A stretch of DNA of 64,000 nt from Gemmatimonadota bacterium. Lineage in GTDB: Bacteria; Gemmatimonadota; Gemmatimonadetes; Longimicrobiales; Gaopeijiaceae. Location: the NCBI GenBank assembly GCA_028875075.1, contig JAPPGF010000023.1:38396-102395 (forward strand), in the 5' to 3' direction. The number at the start of each line of letters is the position of its first letter. The stretch's first letter is position 1. Made by a program: the position numbers and the translations under genes. Below the pieces are notes generated by a model. The model worked only from the letters and a program-made list of their open reading frames with translations, did no database searches and had not been told where the DNA came from. Positions 30,942-40,571 of the stretch are shown here, piece after piece.

Positions 30942-30975
30942 GGCCGCGCGTCTGCGGCCAGTGCCTTCGGGCACT
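30942..30975. other. tandem hairpins in divergent intergenic region
   Basis: GGCCGC-gcgtct-GCGGCC (30942-30959) followed directly by AGTGCC-TTCG-GGCACT (30960-30975). Confidence 0.6.
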
Positions 30976-31098
30976 TGCCTAGCCGCGACGGTGCCGTATT
31001 CTGCCTTCAGTCTAGCCCTGGGCCTGAAAGCTAGGGCCTCCACCTCAATTGCTCGGCAGTGACGCTGATGCCGGGACTCAACCAGGAAGCCGCACGGG

Positions 31099-31758
31099 AT
31101 GCCGAACGCCGGAACGTCGGAAGCGGGCGAGAGCCGTGCAGAACCCGAGGGACCGCCCAGCGGAAAGAACATCTGCGTCTACTTAGGCGGCAACCTAGGA
31201 CGAGAGCAGCGCTACATAGCCGAGGCTAATGCCCTAGGGCGCTTGATGGCGGCCGAAAGTATCGGGCTGGTATACGGTGGCGCTCGGGTCGGTCTAATGG
31301 GTGTGCTGGCCAGCGCTGTCCTGGACCATGGCGGCTTCGTGACCGGCGTGGTGCCCAAGCAGCTTTCGTACCAAGAGCTCGCCCACGAGGGACTCAGCCG
31401 GCTCATCGAAGTCGCCACGATGCATGAGCGCAAGCATCTGATGCAGCGGCTGTCACAGGGCTGTATCGCCCTACCCGGCGGGTTCGGTACGCTGGAGGAG
31501 ATCGTAGAAGCCTTGTGCTGGTCGCAAAAGCCGCTGGAACTGCATGAAAAACCGTGCTGCTTCGCCAACATCGACGGCTACTACGACCACCTGTTCGCCT
31601 TCCTCGACCACGCGACCGCACGGGGGCTCCTGCTGCCGCAGAACCGTGCGCTTGCCCGACAGGCTCCCAGTGCTCCGGATGCGCTTCGGACGATTCAGGC
31701 AGCGTGGGACGAAGAGGAACAAGCCATGCTCGAAGCGATCAAGGCCTATCGATCGTAG
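31099..31758 (+). CDS. LOG family protein (TIGR00730; cytokinin riboside 5'-monophosphate phosphoribohydrolase-like)
   Basis: GLVYGGARVGLMGVLA; MHERKHLMQRLSQGCIALPGGFGTLEEIVEAL. Confidence 0.93.
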   Translation: MPNAGTSEAGESRAEPEGPPSGKNICVYLGGNLGREQRYIAEANALGRLMAAESIGLVYGGARVGLMGVLASAVLDHGGFVTGVVPKQLSYQELAHEGLSRLIEVATMHERKHLMQRLSQGCIALPGGFGTLEEIVEALCWSQKPLELHEKPCCFANIDGYYDHLFAFLDHATARGLLLPQNRALARQAPSAPDALRTIQAAWDEEEQAMLEAIKAYRS

Positions 31759-31855
31759 GCGACCTGCCACCGCACAAACGTGCGACCTGTGATAATCCCC
31801 CTTTCGCCCTCCTACCGTCAGCGAGAATCTGCCGGACCGCCGACGACGCGTTCCT

Positions 31856-32536
31856 TCAGGGGTAGCTGTCGTTCATGCGGGTGTAGTCGATTCCCGTCGA
31901 ATGGCATCCGGTACATGCCGCGCCCCGACTCGTTATCGAGATCAGAGTGCTTCCGTCGGGCCGGTAGTAGGCCCACAGCCAGCCGTCGCCCGCATTGTCG
32001 GACGCACGCATCTTCATCATGATCGCGTAGCGGTTGAGCGTCCCTTCGGCAATAAGCTCCTTTACGATCAATGAGGAATCGGCGAACACGGCATTGCCGC
32101 GCACCTTTCCGTCCGCGCCCAGCTGGGCAGCTGCGACCTCGTTGTATCGTGTGCGGAGGTGCGACTCGGAGTGCCCCGACCCGGATGAGCGGCTCAGAGT
32201 GTCGCGTCGATTCCGGTAGTACGTCCATCCCGACGGCGCCCGTGACAACATGCTGACCTGAGCGTCCGTGAGTTCGCCGCCCGACGTCGTGGGCTGGGAG
32301 CCCGGATCTGGTCCGCTTATCAGGTCGCCGCCATCACGCTCACCGCCGCCGCCTTCGCCACCGCCGCAGGCCGTCCCCAGGACTACGGACAGCGCCACTA
32401 GGCAGGCTCTCCAAGTATCGAGCACTATTCTCGATTTTCGCACGCCGCTAAGTCGGTGAGACCATCGTCCGCTTGACTTACGCCGAAGTATCCTTGGATG
32501 TGCCCCGCGCTTCGTGCCGCCCTCGTGCGTGCGCAT
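31856..32536 (-). CDS. cytochrome P460-like c-type haem lipoprotein
   Basis: Lipobox-like LSVVLGTACGGG; SSLIVKELI...YAIMMKM...GDGWLWAYYRPDG...CTGCHSTGIDYTR with CxxCH; start uncertain. Confidence 0.7.
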   Translation of the reverse strand: MRTHEGGTKRGAHPRILRRKSSGRWSHRLSGVRKSRIVLDTWRACLVALSVVLGTACGGGEGGGGERDGGDLISGPDPGSQPTTSGGELTDAQVSMLSRAPSGWTYYRNRRDTLSRSSGSGHSESHLRTRYNEVAAAQLGADGKVRGNAVFADSSLIVKELIAEGTLNRYAIMMKMRASDNAGDGWLWAYYRPDGSTLISITSRGAACTGCHSTGIDYTRMNDSYP

Positions 32537-32856
32537 CTCAAGTGCCGTGTCCGCCGGCAACCCTGAGCCGTGCGTCAGCCAGCAGGCCGTAGTGTCTCTG
32601 CATCTCCCCGTGGACCAAGCGCTAGCGGTGACGCGACTGCTGGACAATGTACGATGCTGCGGTCCTCGTGGAGCAGGCGGAGGCGGTCGTATGATTGCCT
32701 CCGACGCCGCAGGCGAGCCATCATGCCCGGCGTCTTCGGATGCCTCGGCTCCACTGACCCACGGGCCGCGTGTCCGACACGAGACATCGCACTGCGACCG
32801 GCGGCACGGGTCCGGACAGCGGGTCAGTTTCACTCCCTCAGGGCAAACTGAGCAAA

Positions 32857-34289
32857 ATGGATCCTCAAGAATTTCGTAGTCTAGGGCATCAGGTGATCGA
32901 CGCCTTGCCGACTACCTCGACACGATCGAGGACCGGCGGGTCTTCCCGGACGTGGACTCCAGACACCTCGAAGCCATCTTCGACGAATGTCTGCCGGAGG
33001 CTCCATCCTCGGGTGGGGAGATCTTGCGGGAAATCCGCGAGAAACTCTTGCCCAACTGCGTGCACACCGGCCATGGCGGCTACCTCGGGCTAATCACCTC
33101 CAGTCCACTCCCGATCGGCGTTATCGGCGACCTGATCGCCTCCGCCATCAACCAGAACTTGGGAACCTACTCCATCGGGCCCGGAGCCGTCTCGATCGAA
33201 CGTCGAACGATACGCTGGCTCTGCGACCTGGTCGGATACGGTCCGAAGTCCGGAGGCAACCTTACGAGCGGAGGAATGCTGGCGAATCTCATTGGGCTCA
33301 AGCTGGCGCGGGACCACGCGAGTGGGCAGCAGGCGCAGGAGAAAGGACCGAGCGGAGAATGGGGCGTATATACCAGTGAAGAACGGCACGTTTCCGTCGA
33401 CAAGGCGGCCGATGTGGTCGGGCTGGGCCGCTCCAGCGTCCGCAACGTGGAGACAGACGACGAGTTCCGCATCCGCCTCGACTCGCTAGAACGGTCGATC
33501 GAGTCCGATCTTAGGTCGGGGGTGCGGCCGGCTTGCATCGTCGCGATGGCCGGTTCCACGAACACTGGAGCCATCGATGATCTAGCCGCACTTCGCACCC
33601 TTGCAGATCGCCACGGCATGTGGCTTCACGCGGACGCGGCCTACGGCGGCGGGCTCCTCGTCTCACATGCCTGGTCGCACCTTCTCAACGGACTAGAGCG
33701 CGCCGACTCCGTGACGGTCGATCCCCACAAATGGTTCTACGCACCGGTGGATGTCGGCGCCGTACTCGTTCGCGACGAGGCCGCGCTGTGCCGGTCCTTC
33801 GGCCTCCGGCCACCGTACCTCACGGATGACTCCGACTCTTCGGAGGACCGATATCAGTACTACGTGCACGGCCTCGAACAGAGTCGCCGCTTCCGGGCGC
33901 TGAAAGTGTGGATGAGCTTCAAGCGCTACGGGGCCGATCAGATTGGTCGTTGGGTGGACGCCAACGTCGGGCACGCCCGAAGGATTCATGAGATCGCCGA
34001 ATCAAGCCCTCGCTTCACATCGGCGGTGAAGCCACCGATGAGCGCTGCCTGCATCCGCTATCTCCCCGAACGGGAACTCTCTCAGGAGCAGTTGGATGCA
34101 CTTCACTACCAGGCCTTTCAAAGAATCGAACAGGGCGGCGAGTTCTGGATCGGGACGACACGGCTCAAGGGCCGTACTTGGTTTCGGGCCTGCGCAGTGA
34201 ACTATCGAACGACGGACGGGCACATCCGTAGACTGATGGAACTGCTCGAGAGCGAATGCCGCGAGATAGAGCTCACCTTGAGCCGCTGA
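32857..34289 (+). CDS. PLP-dependent group II decarboxylase (aromatic amino acid/glutamate type), frameshifted near N-terminus
   Basis: Intact frame from 32952 with THGGYLGLITSSP, GGNLTSGGMLANLIGLKLAR, HADAAYGGG, DSVTVDPHKWFYAPVD; N-terminal MDPQEFRSLGHQVIDAL lies in a different frame. Confidence 0.85.
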
Positions 34290-34496
34290 CGCACTGGCCC
34301 AGACGGAACGGGGCCGACAGCTACCGCTGACGTGGAGCACACGCAGGCGCGACGTCACGTGCTCACGGTTGAACCCAGCGCCTATGCCAAGCCCCTGAAG
34401 TGATCAAACTGTTGCCGCGACCGTCTCCACTGACTCACGACGACCGAAGATCGCCCAGTTGCCGTCGCAACTGATGTCTGATGTGTCGTTCGGGCC

Positions 34497-36986
34497 TCAG
34501 TTCCCCACGAGGTTGACCCGCATGTACCAGATGCGACCCGCTACGCCGTACGGCGACTCGCTGGGATAGTCCATCGACCAGAGCTGTGCGACGGCCTCTC
34601 CCGGCAACTGGTTGGGTAGTTTGTCGAACAAGTTGTTGGCCCCCAATCCCACGAGGATCCGATCACCCACTTGAAGGGCCAGTTCCATGTCCGCGATCGC
34701 GGCCGCCTCGATCGCAGTGGGCTCCTCGAAATTGAACGGAGTCGTCACGGCACCGATGTGATTGACGCTGAATCGAGCACCGATTCCGCTGGCCGAGCGG
34801 ACGTCAACACCGGCCTCGATCCTTCGCCCTGGCTGCGCCTCTTCGATCAAGATCCTCTGCGTCTCGCCGATGAAGTTCTCGTTGCGGTTTGCGGTGATCT
34901 CCGTGCTGTTCTGGTGCAGGCTGGCCGACAGATCCGCCGCACCCCAATCCATTCCCCGCAAACGCCAGCTCGCGACGACGTCAAGCCCGCGGGTCCGAGT
35001 GTCGATGGCGTTGGTCCAGAATGCCACAGCGTCCACTGGGCGCCCTTGGAACTGGGCTCCGGTGCGCAGTCCCTGGCCCTGGCTCAGGTTCTGGGTGAGG
35101 GCGATCGCGTCGGATACGGCGACTCGATAGTAGTCGGCCGTGAAGAGGAAGCCGCTGTCGCTGGAATACACGAAACCGCCCGTGATGCTGAAAGACGTCT
35201 CGTGGCTCAACGAGCAGGCGCCGAAGTCGGTGCAGGCGACCGGATCGCCTTCGGGCAGGAAGCCGGTGCTCTGCAGTCCTTCGCCGCTACCCACAAAACC
35301 GATCGTGTTGAATCCACACTGGGGAAGGCGCGGCGCGCGAAAGCCCGTGGACACAGCGGCGCGAAGTGCAGCCCCCGACTCTCCCAGCCCCACTCGTCCC
35401 GCCATCTTGCCTGTCAGCGAGCTGCCTGCGTCCGAGTAGTGCTCGAATCGGAGAGCCCCACTGAGCGTCGTCTCGTCCGACGGACGCAACTCCACGTCCG
35501 CATAGGCCCCGAAGCTGCTGCGATCCCTTTCGCTCAGCGATGCCGACGTCGGGCTGTAACCGGGGTATCCCTGGAATCCGCAACTGGCAATCACCGACCC
35601 GTCGGCATTCAAGTGATGCGCCGCCGGGAAGCTTCCCTGGGCATCGCTCGGCCCGCAGGCCCACGACGCAAGTTCACCGGACTCCATCCAGTCCGAATCG
35701 CGCCGGAACGCGCCTCCGAAAGCTAGGAACGCGGACGTAGAGCCCACGTCGATCTCCCGCGCGGCATCAGCGTTGAGCGTCCACTGCCGCACGTTCAGCC
35801 CCCCGCTGAAGACATTCGTCGGTCCGGCGTTGGCAGCGATCGATGCCCCGTCAGCTCCCGGGTTGTTCGCCAGGTACTCCGCCGCATAGGATGGGTTGAT
35901 CGAATTGGCGGCGCCGAAGGCGAAGCGTCCTTCCCCGTAACCAACGCTCAGGTCTCCGGCCCATTCGCCCATATCGCCGCGCAGGCCCATCACCGCGGAC
36001 CTGTCGTTGAGGTCTGACTCCTCAAGAGGGAAGAATCCATCCGGATAGACGTAACTGACCGTGCGAGGCACCCAGTCGGCCTTTCGATACAGGCCGTCGG
36101 AAACCGCATCCCGCTCGGAGTAGCCACCGAAGGCGTAGAGCTCCGCCGATTCGCCGACCGGCAAGACCGTATTGGCCATGAAGCCGGCGCCCGTGTAGTC
36201 CGGCTCGCCGTTGCGCTGGAGTTGAATGACCTTCCCCCCGTCCGTGCACGGGCCGTAGGAAGCACTGGGTCCGAAGCAGGTCGGTGCGTCCCCAGCTCGG
36301 TTCGTCACGTCTTGTCTAGCCGCCTCGATCGTCATGTTCAGGAACCCGCGGCCCAGGGGAACCCCCGCATTCGCGGACGTGAGCAACCTCAGCCCGTCAC
36401 CGCGTGAAGTGCGACCCAGATAGGTAGCGGCATTCACACCGCCCGCATCGTCCTTCAGCACGATGTTGATGACCCCGGCAATCGCATCGGAGCCGTACTG
36501 CGAGGCTGCGCCTTCCCGCAAGACTTCGATGCGCTTGATGGCGTGTACGGGGATCGCACGCAGATCGGTGCCAGTCGTCCCATACCCAGACACCGCGAGC
36601 AGCTTCGCGAACGCAACGCCGTGGCGCCGCTTGCCGTTCACTAACACAAGGACCTGGTCCGGGTTCATGCCCCGAAGAGTCGCCGCGTGAAGAGCGGCCC
36701 CGTCACCCGCAGAAAACCGGGTCGAATTGAAGGACGGCGCGACCTGGCCGAGCACCTCGGCCAGATCGACTTCCCCCAGCCGCGCGATTTCTTCCGATCC
36801 GTAGATATCCACCGGAACCGGAAGCGTCGCCGGGTCGGACACACCGGCCCGAGAGCCTACCACAACCTCGATCCCCTCGAGGTCATAGATGATCTCAGGC
36901 TGCTCCTGAGCCGACGCCGCCACGGTAGCGACCGAGGCACTGCCGAGGGCGGCCAACAGAAGCGTGATGTCTGCTCTGATCTTCAT
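34497..36986 (-). CDS. TonB-dependent receptor
   Basis: Signal peptide; plug LVNGKRRHGVAFAKLL, EVLREGAASQYGSDAIAGVINIVLKDD; C-terminal WYMRVNLVGN. Confidence 0.92.
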   Translation of the reverse strand: MKIRADITLLLAALGSASVATVAASAQEQPEIIYDLEGIEVVVGSRAGVSDPATLPVPVDIYGSEEIARLGEVDLAEVLGQVAPSFNSTRFSAGDGAALHAATLRGMNPDQVLVLVNGKRRHGVAFAKLLAVSGYGTTGTDLRAIPVHAIKRIEVLREGAASQYGSDAIAGVINIVLKDDAGGVNAATYLGRTSRGDGLRLLTSANAGVPLGRGFLNMTIEAARQDVTNRAGDAPTCFGPSASYGPCTDGGKVIQLQRNGEPDYTGAGFMANTVLPVGESAELYAFGGYSERDAVSDGLYRKADWVPRTVSYVYPDGFFPLEESDLNDRSAVMGLRGDMGEWAGDLSVGYGEGRFAFGAANSINPSYAAEYLANNPGADGASIAANAGPTNVFSGGLNVRQWTLNADAAREIDVGSTSAFLAFGGAFRRDSDWMESGELASWACGPSDAQGSFPAAHHLNADGSVIASCGFQGYPGYSPTSASLSERDRSSFGAYADVELRPSDETTLSGALRFEHYSDAGSSLTGKMAGRVGLGESGAALRAAVSTGFRAPRLPQCGFNTIGFVGSGEGLQSTGFLPEGDPVACTDFGACSLSHETSFSITGGFVYSSDSGFLFTADYYRVAVSDAIALTQNLSQGQGLRTGAQFQGRPVDAVAFWTNAIDTRTRGLDVVASWRLRGMDWGAADLSASLHQNSTEITANRNENFIGETQRILIEEAQPGRRIEAGVDVRSASGIGARFSVNHIGAVTTPFNFEEPTAIEAAAIADMELALQVGDRILVGLGANNLFDKLPNQLPGEAVAQLWSMDYPSESPYGVAGRIWYMRVNLVGN

Positions 36987-37641
36987 GCCAGTAGGGCCTT
37001 GCCTGCGCGAGATCCTCCGCTGCCAAGAACAAACTTCAATTCCCGGTCCGGAAAGAATTGCGGTTTGTCCGGACCAGGCTCCCGGGGGCGACCCGTCCTG
37101 CGCACGTAGAGCTCACCGTGGTATGCCGCCGCCGACCCGCGGCAACGTGCGACGGTTCGTACTGCAGGCCTCAGCGGGGATCCTTGTGACCCGACCTTCT
37201 CAGAACCCGATCAGGTGAGTGACCTTCAAGCTCAGGGCACGCTCGGTGGCGAAGTTACCGTCGGTGCCCTGCACCTCGCTGTTTCAGCAAGTCACAGGAG
37301 GCGCCGCGGTCGATGACCTTCGGACTCCGAATCCTGGGGGCGTGTCATTCCCGAATCGGACGCGACGCGCTCGGTTGCTTCGGGCATGCCCGAAGCCGCT
37401 ACCTTGTCTACACAAGAGTCGAAGGACGAGCTAGCGGCGCCTGCAAATACCGGAGGAACACTGGCACTCCTGACCAGGGCTTGAAGTGTTGAACGCGCCC
37501 CCTGTCTGCGCGCAGACTTCGGACGATGGAGTGAAGTTCCGGTCGGGCACCGTGCGGTCTGGCCTGTGAGTGATGCGATGGACGTGCCACCCCTAGCCCA
37601 TGACACTCTTGGTTCAATGGTGGCAACTTGGTGAGATGCTT

Positions 37642-37716
37642 GGGCGCTTAGCTCAGCCGGTCGAGAGCGCCTGCTTTACACGCAGGAGGTCGCAGGTTCG
37701 AATCCTGCAGCGCCCA
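37642..37716 (+). tRNA. tRNA-Val(TAC)
   Basis: GGGCGCT...AGCGCCC acceptor, CCTGC-TTTACAC-GCAGG anticodon arm, GCAGGTTCGAATCCTGC T-arm. Confidence 0.96.
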
Positions 37717-37744
37717 TTGAACTTACGGGATCCGGGGGGTCTCA

Positions 37745-37770
37745 TGTCCGCTAATTGTGTCCGCTAATTG
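37745..37770. repeat. tandem perfect 13-bp direct repeat TGTCCGCTAATTG x2
   Basis: 37745-37757 and 37758-37770 identical, between tRNA-Val 3' end and integrase stop. Confidence 0.9.
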
Positions 37771-38936
37771 GAACCCGAACCGACCTCCCGGTACTCCTCG
37801 AGGGCCTTCCTGAGCCGGTCCTCGTCCGCCCTCTGATAACACTGGAGAACCGTCTGAGCGGTCTTCCAGCCTCCGAGTTCGCATAGGACCTTGAGTGGCA
37901 GATCCATGAGGTCGGACGCGAACTTCCGCCTCAAGGAGTGCCAGCCCCGGAGACGCTTGGGCTCCAGCTCCGCAAGCGTCTCGGCCTTTCTCCACCAGTC
38001 CCGAGCAAGCGAGCGGCTCATGCACGCTGACGGGTCCTTCGGGGCGGGCAGCAGGGGCGCGTCCCCGATCCCGGGGTTGTGCCTCCGTGCTTGCTCCAGA
38101 GTTGTCCGTGCCTTGGCGGTGACCGGTGTCCGATGCTCGTAGCCGGTCTTTTCATTCTCGCCCCGCCACCGGATGGTCCTGTCATCGAGGTCGATATCAG
38201 ACCACTGGAGCTTGCGGATGGCCCCGATGCGGTGCCCGGTCTCGTGGGCTAGCACCAAGGCCACGCGGAACCGCCAGTCCACCTCTCCTGCCACCCGGAG
38301 CAGCGCTTCGTACTCCGCATGGGTGAGCACCACTCGTCTCGGGTTCTTCTCCTTCGGCAGCTTGAGGCCCCTGAGAGGGTTGGACTGGACGAGGAGTCTT
38401 CCTTCCTCGTCCCGGGATTTCGCGGCCCAGTTGAGCACCGCGAGCAGGAACCTCAGATCGGACTCGATCGTTCGATCAGACACGGACCTGCGGCTGCCGC
38501 CGGCCTCTCCCGCACGCCGCGCCCGGATGAAGCGATCCCAGTCACGCTGCGAGAGCGTCCCGGCCTTGCGATGCCTTCCGAAGAATCGAAGGAACGTTCT
38601 CATTGTGGCCCGGTCGTGGTTACGCGACCTCCTGCTCTTGGTCGGTGTCACCTCTTCACCGTAGATGTCAAACAACTCCTCCAGGGTGAGCGTCTGGGGC
38701 TTGACTTCCGCCGCGCCCGCGCTAGCCGGTTCGGCGAGTCCGGCGGCCATCTCGTCCGCCTGCCTCTTGGCTCGGTCCCAGTCACGGTGTCCCAGCGACC
38801 GGGTGAGCCTGCGTCCGTTCTCGCGCCACTCGACCTGGATGATGCCGGTTCTGGGATCGGGGAAGACCCGTACCCGGTTCCGGCCCCATTCGCCAGCGCT
38901 ATAGGTGCGCTGGCCATGTTTCGTGTTGCCCATCAT
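37764..38936 (-). CDS. int: tyrosine recombinase/integrase
   Basis: HETGHRIGAIRKLQW, HSLRRKFASDL, GGWKTAQTVLQCYQ catalytic boxes; ATGA overlap with upstream gene. Confidence 0.92.
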   Translation of the reverse strand: MMGNTKHGQRTYSAGEWGRNRVRVFPDPRTGIIQVEWRENGRRLTRSLGHRDWDRAKRQADEMAAGLAEPASAGAAEVKPQTLTLEELFDIYGEEVTPTKSRRSRNHDRATMRTFLRFFGRHRKAGTLSQRDWDRFIRARRAGEAGGSRRSVSDRTIESDLRFLLAVLNWAAKSRDEEGRLLVQSNPLRGLKLPKEKNPRRVVLTHAEYEALLRVAGEVDWRFRVALVLAHETGHRIGAIRKLQWSDIDLDDRTIRWRGENEKTGYEHRTPVTAKARTTLEQARRHNPGIGDAPLLPAPKDPSACMSRSLARDWWRKAETLAELEPKRLRGWHSLRRKFASDLMDLPLKVLCELGGWKTAQTVLQCYQRADEDRLRKALEEYREVGSGSN

Positions 38937-39346
38937 TCGATACCTCTCTGGATGACGGACTCCACGATCTGCCGACTCGAAACCTCGCGCAGAGGCTGCC
39001 TCGACGCCAGACATGACTTATCAATCGTGGCCTTCCGGGGCAGGTGGTTGCGGGCGATCCTGGGCGCGCCGGGTCTTCCGGCGTTGGGGATCTTTCCATC
39101 CCGAACGAGCCGTCCGAGATGGTCGGCGGAGTAGCCGCTCTCCCTAGCCGCCTCGACGAGCGACAGGGTGGTCTCGTCCAGCTCCTGGAGGGTGGCATCG
39201 AGGTCGTCGGCGCAACGATCCAAGACCACGGCCGGGGTCTCTCCCCCGTAGCGGCGGAGCGTCTTGGCCTGCTTACGCCAGGCGACCGGCAGCGCTTCCA
39301 CGGAGGGTTGGTCTGCGCGCGGCCCGGTCTTCGTTCTCATTCCCAA
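38933..39346 (-). CDS. excisionase/MerR-like helix-turn-helix protein
   Basis: LVEAARESGYSADHLGRLVRDGKIPNAGRPGAPRIARNHLPRK. Confidence 0.7.
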   Translation of the reverse strand: MGMRTKTGPRADQPSVEALPVAWRKQAKTLRRYGGETPAVVLDRCADDLDATLQELDETTLSLVEAARESGYSADHLGRLVRDGKIPNAGRPGAPRIARNHLPRKATIDKSCLASRQPLREVSSRQIVESVIQRGIE

Positions 39347-39651
39347 TCTCCTTCGGCGTCCCTACTCAGTGCGTCGTTCAGGTCCGGGTCCCCTTCGCCC
39401 CGCCGTACGGACCGTTCGGCGAGATCGACGCGGCGTCCGAGGTCGGCGAGCCCGGTCGTGCGTGCGACGGCGTAGACGGTGGCGGCGATGGCCGTGAGCG
39501 CGAGCGCGGTGTGCAGCGCGAGGGCAATGCCGTGCTCGGCGAGGATGGCCGGCCAGAAGGGGCCGAGGTAGTCGAGGCGGGAACCACCGAGGAGCAAAGC
39601 CGCTCCCGCGACGGCGGCCGTGAGTCCCGCGCTGATCTTCCAGGGCTGCAT
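39337..39651 (-). CDS. small membrane protein of conjugative element
   Basis: Two hydrophobic segments; lies within co-oriented operon with overlap. Confidence 0.6.
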   Translation of the reverse strand: MQPWKISAGLTAAVAGAALLLGGSRLDYLGPFWPAILAEHGIALALHTALALTAIAATVYAVARTTGLADLGRRVDLAERSVRRGEGDPDLNDALSRDAEGDWE

Positions 39652-39668
39652 CGTGGTTGTCCGTGTGG

Positions 39669-40568
39669 TCAGAGTTCGACCGCGGCGGGGTCGCGGTCGG
39701 CAGGACCCTTGAGCCAGGACCGGTCCCCGCTTCCCAGGCCGAGCCTCCGGATGAGTTTTGCCGCGGCCGGTCCGTTGGCGTGGAGCCGGAACCCGGCGGC
39801 GGCCTTGGCGCGGACGGAGCGTTCGCGGTAGTTGCCGGAGACGGCCTCGATGTTGACGCGGCCGCTCCGGCCTTCGGAGTCCGCGTACTCGATTTGCGCA
39901 TCGGGGTAGAGCACGCGTCCCGCGGCATCGACCGGGAGTCCCAGCTCATGGGCGATGCGGTGCCGTTCTGCATCGGCGGCCCGCTTCCCTTCTTTCCTCC
40001 GGGCGGCCTCGCTTGCACGCGCGACTGTGCTCTTGAGTTCCGTGTCGAGGCGGATGCGTCGGACGGTGGCGCCCTGCGCCTCTAGCTGTTCGCGCTCCTT
40101 CCTGCAGGCGCGGTAGATGGCGGTGTCGTGGGCGGCCTCGCCGGGCCTGGCGCGTGAGAAACGGATCTCCTGCCCGGGATCCATCCCGCGCTCGGTGGCG
40201 AGCTGCCGCACCTCGGCCACGCCCTTGCGTGTGAGGCTCAGGACCTTGAACGGGTTGCCTCTGGGTCCGGTGGCGCAGGTCTCGGAGACGATCCCGTCGC
40301 GTATCCAGGCATTGACGGCCCTCCGGGTGGTGTAGGGGTGGCCGCCGAATCGGGCCTCGGCGAGGTCACGGTACGAGACGGTGCCGTGGACTCCGATGTC
40401 GGTGAGCCCTGCGGAGCATCGTTCGAGGAAGGAGACGGACCCGCGCTCCCGCTCGGCGGCGTATTCTCGGCGATGGCCGTTCCGCATGCGGTAGTTGTCG
40501 CGGCTGGGTGGCGCGGCGGGACGCGGGTCGCGTTCGACGCTGCGGTCGAACATCTCCTTGCCTCTCAC
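39669..40568 (-). CDS. winged-helix protein, replication-relaxation-like (tentative)
   Basis: N-terminal wHTH (VSYRDLAEARFGGHPYTTRRAVNAWIRDGIV...VLSLTRKGVAEV), C-terminal YPDAQIEYADSEGRSGRVNIEAVSGNYRERSVRAKAAAGF. Confidence 0.6.
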   Translation of the reverse strand: MRGKEMFDRSVERDPRPAAPPSRDNYRMRNGHRREYAAERERGSVSFLERCSAGLTDIGVHGTVSYRDLAEARFGGHPYTTRRAVNAWIRDGIVSETCATGPRGNPFKVLSLTRKGVAEVRQLATERGMDPGQEIRFSRARPGEAAHDTAIYRACRKEREQLEAQGATVRRIRLDTELKSTVARASEAARRKEGKRAADAERHRIAHELGLPVDAAGRVLYPDAQIEYADSEGRSGRVNIEAVSGNYRERSVRAKAAAGFRLHANGPAAAKLIRRLGLGSGDRSWLKGPADRDPAAVEL

Positions 40569-40571
40569 TGC

